A stretch of 64,000 nucleotides of DNA from Edaphobacter paludis (GCF_039993895.1 NZ_CP121194.1:2170001-2234000), one strand, 5' to 3'; shown: positions 18,866 through 27,459, counted from the first letter of the stretch. Numbers and translations: made by a program. The notes: generated from the letters alone by a model not told the origin.

Positions 18866-20002
18866 ATGCTAAGAAGCCACTCCCCCCATCGTTCTATCAA
18901 AGCGACGTGCGAGGTCGCCGCGTATGCCATCGCTTTGATCGCTGCGTCCACGTACTCGCGCGCCGACTCCTTTACCCAGATCGATCTTGCCTCCAGCGTG
19001 CCCAATCTTGCCCACACGACCGATCCCAACCTCAAAAATCCCTGGGGTGTCTCCTTTTCGCCAACCTCACCCTTCTGGGTCTCAAATCAAGGATCCGGAA
19101 CGGCCACTCTGTACGACGGCGCAGGAACCGCGCAGGCATTGGTGGTCACCATCCCGCCCGGTACTCCTCCGGTCACCGGACCCACCGGGCAGGTGTTCAA
19201 CAGCACTACCGGTTTTCTCGTAAACGGGGTTCCGGCACACTTCATCTTCGATACGCTGAACGGCACCATCTCAGGATGGGCTGCAGGCACGTCAGCGTCT
19301 GTGACAGCCACGACCGCGGGGGCTGTCTACACCGGCCTCGCGCTGAATACCAGTGGCAGTTCGACCTACCTCTATGCGGCGAATTCGACCGGCAATATCC
19401 ATGTATTCAATTCATTATGGGCTGATGTCACGGGGACTACCTTCGCCGGCAAGTTTGTCGACCCGAACGCGGTGGCAGGCTTCGTCCCCTTCAACATCCA
19501 GACGATTGGATCGAACCTCTACGTGACCTACGCTGACCTGACCCCGATAGGTACCGGCCTGCCCGGCGGCTATGTGGACGAGTTCGATGCAAACGGTAAC
19601 TTCATCAAGCGGATCGCGACCGGTGGCGCTCTTTACGCGCCCTGGGGAATGACTCTGGCTCCCTCCGGGTTCGGCTCTTACAGTGACGATCTTCTCGTCG
19701 GCAACTTCGGCAACGGCGAGATTCTTGCCTATAATCCATCCACGGACGCATACTTGGGCACGATTGACGGAATCGACGGCTTGCCCCTCGTCAATCCCTT
19801 CCTCTGGTCGCTCGAAACCCGCACTGGTGGAACCAACGCGAACCTGGACGCGGTCTATTTTACAGCTGGCATTAATAACCAGCAGGACGGGTTATTTGGA
19901 GAAATTGACCCAACTATACCTGAACCCCCAACAATTTTCGGAGCAGCATTCGGCCTGCTCTCACTCGTATTAGTCAAAGTCAGACGAGCCGTTCACACGT
20001 AA
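18866..20002 (+). CDS. TIGR03118 family secreted protein with PEP-CTERM tail
   Basis: The start at 18866 is fixed by AGGAGG seven bases upstream; earlier in-frame codons lack one. The 378-residue product has a signal peptide (about residues 1-36), then a propeller-like body with NLKNPWGVSFSPTSPFWVSN, APWGMTLAPSG and DDLLVGNFGNGEILAYNPST, all signatures of the TIGR03118 family. The C-terminus PEPPTIFGAAFGLLSLVLVK followed by basic residues is a PEP-CTERM sorting signal, so exosortase processing and surface release are expected. Intact. Confidence 0.88.
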   Translation: MLRSHSPHRSIKATCEVAAYAIALIAASTYSRADSFTQIDLASSVPNLAHTTDPNLKNPWGVSFSPTSPFWVSNQGSGTATLYDGAGTAQALVVTIPPGTPPVTGPTGQVFNSTTGFLVNGVPAHFIFDTLNGTISGWAAGTSASVTATTAGAVYTGLALNTSGSSTYLYAANSTGNIHVFNSLWADVTGTTFAGKFVDPNAVAGFVPFNIQTIGSNLYVTYADLTPIGTGLPGGYVDEFDANGNFIKRIATGGALYAPWGMTLAPSGFGSYSDDLLVGNFGNGEILAYNPSTDAYLGTIDGIDGLPLVNPFLWSLETRTGGTNANLDAVYFTAGINNQQDGLFGEIDPTIPEPPTIFGAAFGLLSLVLVKVRRAVHT

Positions 20003-20011
20003 GATGTCTCT

Positions 20012-20282
20012 TACTGAGTCCGGTTCCGTTACTGCCAACAAAGCAGCGGCCTTGGCCGCTGCTCTGTTGGCCTTGTCTTGGGCTTTATCAGCCTTCTTCT
20101 GCTCCTTGGTCTTCATGGCTTTGCGCTCGCCTTGTCCGCCTTCGTCTGGGCCTTGTCTGCCTTGTGCTGCTGCTTCAATTGTCTCTGAGTCTCTCTGGTC
20201 TGATCGACATTTGACTGGGCGAAGCCCGATCCCATTAGGGTCAATGACAACATAGAAGCAGCCGCAATTTTATAAATCTCAT
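20012..20282 (-). pseudogene. small secreted Lys/Ala-rich protein, frameshifted
   Basis: ATG 20282 has a good ribosome site (AAGGAGA) and begins MRFIK, then is thrown out of frame in an A tract; restoring one A gives a signal peptide (AAASMLSLTLMGSGFAQS) and a body RETQRQLKQQHKADKAQTKA. A second shift near 20117 is needed to continue into KEQKKADKAQDKANRAAAK. The protein would be a small exported, positively charged repeat-like polypeptide. No family recognised. The two shifts make it non-functional as read. Confidence 0.5.
20035..20070. terminator. long perfect hairpin between convergent genes
   Basis: CCAACA, then AGCAGCGGCC, loop TT, GGCCGCTGCT, then TGTTGG: a 10-bp perfect core with a 6-bp outer arm and one mismatch. 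It lies 33 bases after the PEP-CTERM stop and could terminate transcription. Caution: part of the symmetry is the alanine-codon run of the opposing remnant, and no T tract follows. Confidence 0.45.
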
Positions 20283-20453
20283 CGGAATCTCTCCTTCGTT
20301 TTGGATGGCAACCCGCCGCTGAACAATGGCCCGGACCCTCGTCGCAGACTGTTCATGTATGTTGGGCAGCGCCAAGCAGAATCCACAGATAGATTTCATA
20401 CGCACCATCGTGGTTTTGCCACCTATGTCCCACAGAAAGTCTGACTGACTCAC

Positions 20454-20748
20454 TCCTCGGAGCTGGCTGGCGTGGCGTAACGCTCCAGGTCTAGCCTGTC
20501 CTCATAGGGACGTGACACAACAGCGGCTACGAGGCCTGATTCAATTCGTCAGCATGAATTATCTCCGCGGAGAGGTAGTGTTGTTATAGCGATTGGATCC
20601 CTCACACGAACAACAGCGGTTCATTCCTTATGTACCGCCCTATCGGCATTGCAACTCGCATCAAAGTTCGATGCAAAGGCAGTACCGAATGAAATTAGTA
20701 ATATCGCGGTAAAGATATTCGAGGCGCTCTTCGGTACTTCGAATAAAC
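20454..20748. other. intergenic, nothing recognised
   Basis: No protein-like frame, repeat or RNA seen on either strand in about 295 bases. Confidence 0.4.
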
Positions 20749-21487
20749 TCAGCAGCTGTCAACCGTCCGCTGGCTAACAACATAAGTCCTCATAAACGCG
20801 CATCGAGGAAGTGATCGGACGCCCTGCTGTTCCCAATGAGGCATTGCCCTGTTATCGCCATTTGAGCTTTCGCTGCCAGAAGTTGGTAGACACAATGTGA
20901 CTTGAACGAAGCCGCTACGGACCTTGCCAAGGTTCACGGCGAGACTCCCTCCTGCCCGCAACACGCCCACGTCGTCGATACCCATAAAGCTGAGCGCCTT
21001 GCGGAGCACCGGCGTGACCAGGTCATCTACCTCGCTCGGCTCGCCTGCATGGTAGCTGTCGCGCGACACCACAATCAGTCTGGCTCTCTTGTTCGCCAGC
21101 ATGCCCGGCCAGCCTGAGGCTAGACGGAAGGTGTAGCCGGGCCGCACCACATAATCGATCCACGACTTCAGAACCGCAGGGATGGTGAAGTTGTACATCG
21201 GTGTGCTGATGAAGAGCACATCGGCAGCTTGCAGTTCTGCGATCAACTCGGCCGAGAGCGCAAGCGCCTCCTGCATCTGGGGGGGTGCGCTCCACATCAG
21301 GTGGCGCATACACACCCGCGATCCAGTCGCTGTCCATGTAGGGAATGCGCGATGCATTCAGGTCATGATAGATCACAGTGCCACCTGGGTTGCGCGCTTG
21401 CCAGTGTTCGACGAAACGCTTTGCAAGGGCGCGAGAGATCGACCGGTCTCCGCGAGGGCTTACATCCAGAGCAAGCAGGGTTGGCAT
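20749..21487 (-). pseudogene. azoR: FMN-dependent NADH-azoreductase, one-base deletion in a C tract
   Basis: The start MPTLLALDVSPRGDRSISRA is a flavodoxin-fold azoreductase N-terminus with the FMN-binding SPRG..S motif. At 21279-21285 there are seven G (plus strand); eight would keep TPPQMQEALALSAELIAELQ in frame. Downstream, in the shifted frame, FISTPMYNFTIPAVLKSWID (catalytic-face motif of AzoR) and GMLANKRARLIVVSRD follow in correct order. The last 50 residues diverge from the family. Either decayed or switched off by homopolymer slippage. Confidence 0.85.
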
Positions 21488-21654
21488 GGCTTATTCCTTT
21501 CGGTTGAGTTTGCAGTTTGGAGGAAGGCTTGGAGGAGCGTGAGACCGCCGTCGATGCGCAGTTCTGTTCCCGTGGTGAAGCGAGATTCACCCGAGCGGAA
21601 CCGGACGATCAGCCGTCCGGTTCCGCCCGTTGCAGCCAAGACAAGTACTTTCAT
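21460..21654 (-). pseudogene. fusion scrap: NAD(P)-binding N-terminus joined to SDR C-terminus
   Basis: Frame begins MKVLVLAATGGTGRLIV, the dinucleotide-binding turn of an NmrA/SDR-a protein, and within 20 residues becomes FTTGTELRIDGGLTLLQ, the closing motif of classical short-chain dehydrogenases. Only about 64 codons remain, overlapping the azoreductase start region. A large internal deletion between two neighbouring oxidoreductase genes is the simplest explanation. Confidence 0.6.
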
Positions 21655-21728
21655 GTTTGAGCTCGATCTTTCTTCACGTTAGCGCCGCAGTTCCCAAGGA
21701 ACTGCGGCTGATTCAGCTTGCCCCGGAC

Positions 21729-22601
21729 CTACGCCTTGAGGGCGTTCTTTGCAGCCGCAAACACATCGCGTGCGGACGTCGTACCCTCTACGTGCTCCGT
21801 ACCCGCGATTCCGAGGCCCATCCATCCCGCGTTAATGGCCTCATACATCTCTTCGGCAGGTCCAGTGTGGCCCTTCGGGACGCCGAACTGCTCGAACGCT
21901 TCCGCCCACCCTGCACGCGGGACTGCAAAGGCTTTTACGTCGAGTTTCAGAACTTCACCCAATTGTCCGGCCACTTCATCCGCGCTTACCATCGAACCCA
22001 GTTCGATGACGCGATGCCCTGACCACGCCGGCCCGGTCAGAAGTGTTGCCACCTCTGCGCCGATGTCGTCTGACGCGACCATTATCGATTTCCGATTTGT
22101 AGGATTGTAGAAGACCGGCAGTGTTCCGCTCTGGGCGGCCTGTAAGCCGAAAAGAAAGTTTTCGAAAAAGCCGCCTGCGCGCACAAATGCGACCGGAGAT
22201 GGCAGGCTGCGAAAACCTTGCTCCAGGAGTGACAAGGCCGTGATGATCCCCGCCCCGCTTGTTCTATGCGCGCCCGTCGACGAGAGCGCTACTACCCGCG
22301 GAGGCACTACCTTTGTCAGTGCCTCGACATAGTTCGCAATCACGCCCTTTGCTTCTCTGAAATCAGGCGAGGGAGCCCATACAGCCGGCAACATAACAAA
22401 CGCGCCCTCAACACCCTTGAGTGCCGCTGCTATGGCTGCCGCATCGTTCCAGTCTCCATCGACCAACTCCACGCCCTGGTCTGCCCACTGCGCCGTTTTC
22501 TCGCGATTGCGCACAAGTGCTCGCACCTGTTTGCCTTGCTTGAGCAGATGCCGCGCGGTGGCGCCGCCAACTTTTCCAGTAATACCCATGACTAAATACA
22601 T
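21729..22601 (-). CDS. NmrA family NAD(P)-binding oxidoreductase
   Basis: 290 residues. N-terminal dinucleotide-binding motif GITGKVGGATARHLL (Gly-rich turn at residues 6-12) and NmrA-type core; no catalytic Tyr/Lys pair of classical SDRs is evident. Such proteins act as NAD(P)-sensing regulators or reductases of small quinones/aldehydes (QOR2 type). Intact, and one of several reductases of this class between 20.7 and 24 kb. Confidence 0.85.
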   Translation of the reverse strand: MYLVMGITGKVGGATARHLLKQGKQVRALVRNREKTAQWADQGVELVDGDWNDAAAIAAALKGVEGAFVMLPAVWAPSPDFREAKGVIANYVEALTKVVPPRVVALSSTGAHRTSGAGIITALSLLEQGFRSLPSPVAFVRAGGFFENFLFGLQAAQSGTLPVFYNPTNRKSIMVASDDIGAEVATLLTGPAWSGHRVIELGSMVSADEVAGQLGEVLKLDVKAFAVPRAGWAEAFEQFGVPKGHTGPAEEMYEAINAGWMGLGIAGTEHVEGTTSARDVFAAAKNALKA

Positions 22602-22722
22602 GCTCGTTTTCTCCTTGTTAGAACGAAAGTGATGCTCCGATGCGAACGGCAGAGCTTGTGAGTTGCGCAGCTAGCACTCCGCTAGTCCCGTGAGTTTCCA
22701 CAGTTATCTGTCGCATGAATCG

Positions 22723-23259
22723 TTACAGCCCTTTACACAGCCGGTCGGATCGCCTCGATTCGCGGTAACGAGCTGTTATCGACATTCGAGGCCAGAGAAC
22801 GTGATCAGGCGGCATTTCCGGCCGTCGTGTGGGGGCAAGACGCAGGAAGCTGAGAGCCAATGTCACCCCGCAGATGAGCATGGTGATATGGAAGGCAATT
22901 TCAATAAAGAGCAACCCATGCATGTTCATTCCGTTATGCATGTGCAGGTTATCGTGCATCCACCAATTTCCCATGAACCAGCAAAGCGTGACGAACAACC
23001 ATTTGTTAAGCCACGACGCCCCAAGACTTAAGCGGCGTATCGCCGGCCATCCGAATATTGCGAACGCTACAGCAAAACCAAAAGCGAGCGCCTCGATCGC
23101 GGAGAGTGCAATGTAGCCGGGCAAAAGATTCGCCGGCGGCATGGGAGCGTCGGGGCTCATTGGCCAAATCCGTGGTCCAGTGAAAAAGGCCGCAAGGCCA
23201 ATCACTACCGTCAAGAACAACATGCGCGTTATCCTGCTATTCATCTCCATCCCCTTCAA
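22723..23259 (-). CDS. small four-helix membrane protein with His-rich loop
   Basis: 178 residues; an alternative ATG lies five codons in. Four hydrophobic helices are visible (about residues 8-27, 46-72, 87-100 and 115-137). Between helices three and four is a Met/His-rich loop, WWMHDNLHMHNGMNMHG, suggesting metal or heme contact. The last 35 residues are basic and irregular and could be a frameshifted tail. I recognise no family. It lies between two NAD(P)-binding genes on the same strand. Confidence 0.6.
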   Translation of the reverse strand: MKGMEMNSRITRMLFLTVVIGLAAFFTGPRIWPMSPDAPMPPANLLPGYIALSAIEALAFGFAVAFAIFGWPAIRRLSLGASWLNKWLFVTLCWFMGNWWMHDNLHMHNGMNMHGLLFIEIAFHITMLICGVTLALSFLRLAPTRRPEMPPDHVLWPRMSITARYRESRRSDRLCKGL

Positions 23260-23301
23260 ATGGTGTCTCTTTGTCCAAGCCTCGTTCTGGTACTACACAG
23301 G

Positions 23302-23928
23302 TCATGTGGTCGTGACCGTCACGGCCTGACGCACATACCGGCTGCTTTCCAGTTGCTGCACCATGAAGGCTGCCAGATCGGCCCGCCCGATCTTGTGCGC
23401 CTTCTCGCCGCCCTCCGTGCTCAGCACCCTGGCAACGCCGGTCTTCTTGACGTCGGTCAACATTGGCGGCCGCACGAGCGTCCAGTCCAGGTTGCTGCCT
23501 TCGATCTCGGCCTCCATGCCCGCCTTGTCTACCAGCAGACCCCGCAGAAACGTCCTCATGAGCAGGTGCTCGTTGAAAAAGCCGGCGTTCCTGACGCTCT
23601 CGCCCGCACCCACCACCGAAATCTTCAGCAACCGCCGCACGCCATTGCGCCGCATCGCGTCCACAATATTGTGGGCCGCGCTCGTTTCCCTCGTCGTCAC
23701 TTTCCACGGCGTCTTGCCGCCCAGCGCGTCGATCACAGCATCCTGTCCGGCGACCGCAGCGTCGACCGCGGCCGCGTCCAGCGCGTCGCCCGCAACAACT
23801 CTGACGTTCGCCTTCTTGTACTGCGCGGCACCGCGCACGAAAGCCGTCACCTTATGTCCGGCCGCCAGCGCCTCATTTACCAGCGCTTCTCCGCTCCTGC
23901 CTGCTGCTCCAATCACTAGAACTTTCAT
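23302..23928 (-). CDS. NAD(P)-binding oxidoreductase (SDR-a / NmrA-like)
   Basis: The start at 23928 is chosen because AAAAGGAGGAAGCG directly precedes the ATG; 208 residues. The motif GAAGRSGEALVNEAL is at the N-terminus, followed by DAVIDALGGKTPWKVTTRET and DWTLVRPPMLTD, typical of the BVR-B/NmrA-like reductase group. Divergently oriented to the TetR gene across a 108-base gap with two palindromes, so it is the likely regulated target. Confidence 0.88.
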   Translation of the reverse strand: MKVLVIGAAGRSGEALVNEALAAGHKVTAFVRGAAQYKKANVRVVAGDALDAAAVDAAVAGQDAVIDALGGKTPWKVTTRETSAAHNIVDAMRRNGVRRLLKISVVGAGESVRNAGFFNEHLLMRTFLRGLLVDKAGMEAEIEGSNLDWTLVRPPMLTDVKKTGVARVLSTEGGEKAHKIGRADLAAFMVQQLESSRYVRQAVTVTTT

Positions 23929-23998
23929 CGCTTCCTCCTTTTGCCTCGTATTTGGCCGCCGATCCAAATGAGCGACCTGACCATTAGAGACTCGGAAA

Positions 23999-24045
23999 AA
24001 CCATTGGTTGCAAAATAATCCGTGGTTTTATATCCAATGGATATA
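23999..24045. promoter_or_regulatory. paired palindromes, likely TetR operator
   Basis: Two palindromes share the core CCA-N-TGG: AACCATTGGTT (23999-24009) and TATATCCAATGGATATA (24029-24045), each perfect around a central base. Their centres are 33 bases apart, close to three helical turns. They sit in the divergent spacer between the reductase at 23928 and the TetR gene; the second overlaps the proposed TetR start codon, which fits autorepression. Confidence 0.65.
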
Positions 24046-24774
24046 AATCAACAATCGGTCGCACAAATCGTCAAAAGGGATAAGCTATTGAAAGTGACAT
24101 CCACATCACCAAGTCGCCGGCTAGAGCGCAGGGAAAGGTTGCGGGGCGAAATCCTTGCGGCTGCAGGTAAGATGTTCGCCGATCGCGGTTACGAAGCCGT
24201 GACGCTTCGCGAGATCGCTAAAGAAATCGGCTATACGCACGCCGTGATCTATCAGCATTTTCCGGACAAATCGCACATTCTTGCCGAGTTGAGCCGCGAG
24301 ACGATCGGGCTGATGATTCAGAACTTCGACGCGATTGCCGCTGAACATCCCGCATCGAAAGAGCGCCTTTTTGCGACTTCACGCGGCTTGATTCAATTCT
24401 GCGTTGCCCATCCACAGCAGTTCCGCAACGTCTTCTTCGGGCCGGAGAGCCGCAACGGCATCCGCGCTGGACAATACATCAACGACATTGGCGCGCCTTT
24501 GTTCCAGCGTTTCGTACAGCTCTTTTTCGATGTTGCCAAGGATGAGGGATTGCCAAATAAGAATGACATAGTGGTAGCTCACACTTGGTGGTTTTCGATC
24601 TTTGGCCTCGCCACGCTCATGGTCATCCAAGGGGTTGTGCCTGACTTGCCAGACCAGACTCTCGTGGTCGAGCAAACGATCGCCACGCTTTGGGCGGGCG
24701 TCCAGGCTGTTCCGCGATTGCCAAAGAGCGCAATCACTAAGCGATCCGGCCGATCCAGTGCCTCAAAGCACTAA
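24037..24774 (+). CDS. TetR family transcriptional regulator
   Basis: The helix-turn-helix is clear: ILAAAGKMFADRGYEAVTLR and EIAKEIGYTHAVIYQHFPDK, followed by a ligand-binding helical bundle with the WHG-like C-terminal pattern of TetR_C proteins. The start is uncertain: ATG 24037 lies inside a palindrome and lacks a good ribosome site, while TTG 24088 has AAAGGGA upstream and would give a more usual N-terminus. Probably represses itself and the divergent NAD(P)-binding reductase. Confidence 0.88.
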   Translation: MDINQQSVAQIVKRDKLLKVTSTSPSRRLERRERLRGEILAAAGKMFADRGYEAVTLREIAKEIGYTHAVIYQHFPDKSHILAELSRETIGLMIQNFDAIAAEHPASKERLFATSRGLIQFCVAHPQQFRNVFFGPESRNGIRAGQYINDIGAPLFQRFVQLFFDVAKDEGLPNKNDIVVAHTWWFSIFGLATLMVIQGVVPDLPDQTLVVEQTIATLWAGVQAVPRLPKSAITKRSGRSSASKH

Positions 24775-25060
24775 CAGCTTCTGTCTACTTAGGAATCGTT
24801 GGAGGTATGCCCGTGGAGTACCAGGAGTCAACCACTTTTCCAAGACGGTAGCCTTTCTGGTGGCACGAGAGGCCAGTAAAACTGGATCCTTTGGAAGAAG
24901 GAAAGTCCCAGCGGGCGCTACCGAAGCCTCCTGAAGTCCATTACCAAACACCACCTCAAGCCCAATTACGTCAAATCGCCGATGCACTCACCGACAATGG
25001 AATCCGTCACTGCGAGTGACGTGTAACACCGTCAGGCGTGAAAGCCGGGCATGGGATCTA
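24775..25060. other. no recognised gene
   Basis: Short open frames exist on both strands, but none has a family signature I can name. It may contain further decayed parts of the genes upstream of the DUF4411 remnant. Confidence 0.3.
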
Positions 25061-25281
25061 AACGCAAGCGAACTGGATCAGATCGGCCAAGATCCCTTTT
25101 TGGTGGCGTACGCCCTTCCCATGGGTCCAGCCGTCACCATCGTGACCCGCTAAGTCTCGAAGCCCAGGAAGCAGCACCAGAATCGAAAGGTGCCGGATGT
25201 TTGTGCTCAATTCAATTCGGTGTTCGTTGTATCGGCGATTTCCAGTTTTTCCGTGAGCTAGATTTCAAAATAACAAGCTGA
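25061..25281 (+). pseudogene. C-terminal part of DUF4411 (PIN-like toxin) protein
   Basis: In frame: LDQIGQDPFLVAYAL, then IVTR-TAA-VSKPRKQHQNRKVPDVC, then after a 1-base shift FGVRCIGDFQFFRELDF to the stop. The order D-P-F-L-V-A-Y-A, V-T-x-E/x-V-S-K, K-V-P-D-V-C, F-x-x-L matches the C-terminal half of DUF4411, a PIN-fold family usually encoded after an XRE/ImmA antitoxin. One stop (25151) and one frameshift (near 25212) disable it, and the N-terminal catalytic part is gone. Confidence 0.7.
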
Positions 25282-25406
25282 GGTAGCGCTCCGATGGGTT
25301 CGCCAATACAGACACTTCGAGACATCGAATTCTGCTCATAATATTGGAAAATAAAGGGTTATAAAATATCCGCAATCCGCTGTTGTGGATTTTTTGCTGC
25401 TGTAAG

Positions 25407-26147
25407 TCATTGAAATGACGCGCACGGTTCAGAATTGCCAAAAAAAATCAGCATTATGGATATTTTTGACAATTTCCTCAACCCTCGGGTTTGTTTGCGA
25501 TGCTTGTCGTTTCGAACTGCGAATGGTCGTAAGAAGCAACAACCGGGGCTGACGCTGAAGTCCCCTGCTTTGAAGAGGCGCGATAGCTGCTGCTCTGTTG
25601 CTTCGGTCTCAGCGAGAAGATCCTGATATTGCTCGTCTGTGAGTAGAGGCCTCTGTAACTGCGGTAAAAAGGTGTAAACCGGGCTGTCGACCAACGCTGC
25701 GCTGATGACGCCAACGATGATCTCTTTGAGTGCGGATCGAGCCCGCTTCGCCTCTCTGGCTCCAATATCTTGACCCAGATGACCATACTGAAAGGTATTG
25801 CTGTGATCCAGATCAAAATAAAGCCGTCCAGCTTCCTCCTTCCTAATGATGGTGGAACGCGGACGAAGAGCGTGTCTAACGCCAAGTTCATAAAGAGCAT
25901 TGGCGTTTCCAGTGGAGATGTCGGCAATTACTAACTCCGCTCTGAGGAGCATCTCGAACATCTTCGTGTCGATGATCCCGGGATGCATGATCTCGTCCGC
26001 ACGAATACATCTGAGCTCTGCATCTTCGGCAGCAGGCTTGATAATCGCTTCATAGGTTGCGTCGAGATCCAGGGTTTTACCGGTTTCATAGTCGGTTTTT
26101 AACCCAAAGCCCATCACCACAAAACACACTTTTCGCGTATCCGACAC
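25407..26147 (-). pseudogene. nucleoside deoxyribosyltransferase-like N-domain of a TRAF-binding/DUF4071-type effector, truncated
   Basis: The first 180 residues are well preserved: KVCFVVMGFG, LDLDATYEAIIKPAAEDAEL, ADEIMHPGIIDTKMFEML, LVIADISTGNANALYELGVR (the D-x-S-x-x-N-x-N-x-x-Y-E-L-G motif of deoxyribosyltransferase-like and EAD-type domains). After FKAGDFSVS homology stops and about 55 unrelated residues follow, so the large C-terminal region usual for these proteins (TPR/TRAF-binding) is lost. Such domains occur in bacterial conflict loci. It lies 17 bases after the TIR-like remnant on the same strand. Confidence 0.65.
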
Positions 26148-26164
26148 CGCTGCACCTCAGAGGA

Positions 26165-26404
26165 TCAATAGCCGATCTTTGCATTGCGCAATGCTTCCAC
26201 AATGCGATCTCGTTCGAAGCTTGTAGCCCAGGAAGTGCCGACATTGAGTAGACCTTCCGGCGTCACATTATTCTGTGCGAGCTTCACCGCAGTGAGCTTC
26301 AATCGGACATCTGGCTCTTTGGAGCGCGCAATTTCCCAGTGCATCCACTTACTGGTATTGCTCTTCGCGCCAACCAGGACGAGTAAATGCGTAGCACTTT
26401 TCAA
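26165..26404 (-). pseudogene. C-terminal half of a TIR-like (DUF1863/MTH538) domain
   Basis: Reads KSATHLLVLVGAKSNTSKWM, HWEIARSKEPDVRLKLTAVK, ending LLNVGTSWATSFERDRIVEA. This is the latter half of the TIR-like DUF1863 fold, where the W-x-x-W-E-I motif carries the conserved glutamate. The N-terminal half is absent, and the sequence instead joins the cyclase remnant upstream at about 26400. TIR-like effectors typically degrade NAD or bind nucleotide signals; this copy is inactive by truncation. Confidence 0.65.
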
Positions 26405-26790
26405 TCTTGAGACCTACTCCAATCTCCATCTGGGGCCATGCCGGAGAGCCGTCACGACAAGTGCTGGAGAGATACTCACTGATCCTTCTGAGATCTTTTG
26501 CGATATGCCAACACGCATGTGCCGCATCTTTCTCGGTTGGAAGCACGGCTTGAAACCCATCACTCGTAAAGCTGATGACGGAACCATTACACTCTTCAAC
26601 AGCTTCGTTCCCCCCGAAAGAAGATCGCGGAAGAATTGGGCGGTTAAACCGTCAGCTCGAGCCCCTATCAATTTTTCGGAGCCGTTAATGTCAACCACGA
26701 GAGCAACGCAATTCAAATAATGCTGCTTGTGGATGGTGCGTCGGTCTATCACGCGCTTTTTCTTCGTCGCCAAGCGAACGCTTCGACTCA
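26398..26790 (-). pseudogene. class III-type nucleotide cyclase domain, frameshifted and truncated
   Basis: First frame: NCVALVVDINGSEKLIGARA then GLTAQFFRDLLSGG, the opening strand with the first metal-binding Asp (VDINGS). After a shift near 26615: EAVEECNGSVISFTSDGFQA, VLPTEKDAAHACWHIAKDLR and MEIGVGLKI, matching the second strand pair (G-D-G changed to S-D-G) and the following helix of cyclase homology domains. The C-terminal part is missing, fused to the TIR-like half. Such cyclases next to TIR genes recall Pycsar, but the assignment is inferred from motifs only. Confidence 0.6.
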
Positions 26791-26846
26791 GAGTTAACCT
26801 TCTTTCCTGGGTCCATGAAGAAATAATCGAGCGTGTCCCTCCCGAT

Positions 26847-27459
26847 TCAGCCGACAATGTGTTCGACCGGGCTCGCGTGACAGCGCCTGTACTTCAGTTG
26901 GCTCCCGCAGGGACAGACTTCGTTTCGTCCGGGCGAGATCTTTCCCAGAATCACAGGGAGCAAGGCGTTCAGGAGCTCCCCTTATTGTTTTCCAGTATCG
27001 GGAGCATGAAATCGAGGTAGCCGTACTTCCCTGCCTATACTGTGGGCGTGGCCATTGCTTGCCTCAGGTGGCGTCATATACCAGCTGCCGTTCAAGGAAA
27101 ACCGTCACCTCATCCAGGAATCGCAAAAGACTGCCATTCGGGTCGGCATCGTCCTAGGGAGAACATGGCGGCGGCAGCCAGAGGCAAAACACTCCGCTGG
27201 AGAGAATATGCCGGTCGACACCTCTTGGGAAGAATGCGCCAGCATCATATGCGACCGGCTCGGATGACGGATAGTCGGACGGAAACCTGATCCGAATGCG
27301 GATGGCAGTCGGGATCCCACACTCTGCCTTGATAACGAAGTCCCCTTGAAGAAGCATCCGGCCGCTTTCACTGTCTACATGAAAGGCAAGGCCGGGATAG
27401 TGCGCTTTGACCAACAGCTGCTGCTGTTGCAGCAGCTGCCCTCGCTGCGTTGAAACCAC
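26847..27459 (-). pseudogene. E2 (UBC)-like protein with C-terminal SEC-C motif, multiply frameshifted
   Basis: Frame one: YPGLAFHVDSESGRMLLQGD, IRIRFPSDYPSSEPVAY, RGVDRHILSSGVFCLWLPPP. FP-x-x-YP-x-x-x-P and H...CLW-x-x-P-P correspond to the E2 fold and its catalytic Cys region. Later frames give LLRFLDEVTVFLERQLVYDA, FMLPILENNKG and LLNALLPVILGKISPGR, then the SEC-C zinc motif EVCPCGSQLKYRRCH to a stop at 26847. At least three frameshifts separate the parts, yet order and spacing suit one protein of about 200 residues. Upstream neighbour of the cyclase remnant. Confidence 0.6.

Noticed and set aside
20035..20070. Palindrome as an att site or origin element
   Set aside because: The core is explained by Ala codons on both sides of one Lys codon in the opposing remnant; a terminator role is the most that can be said.
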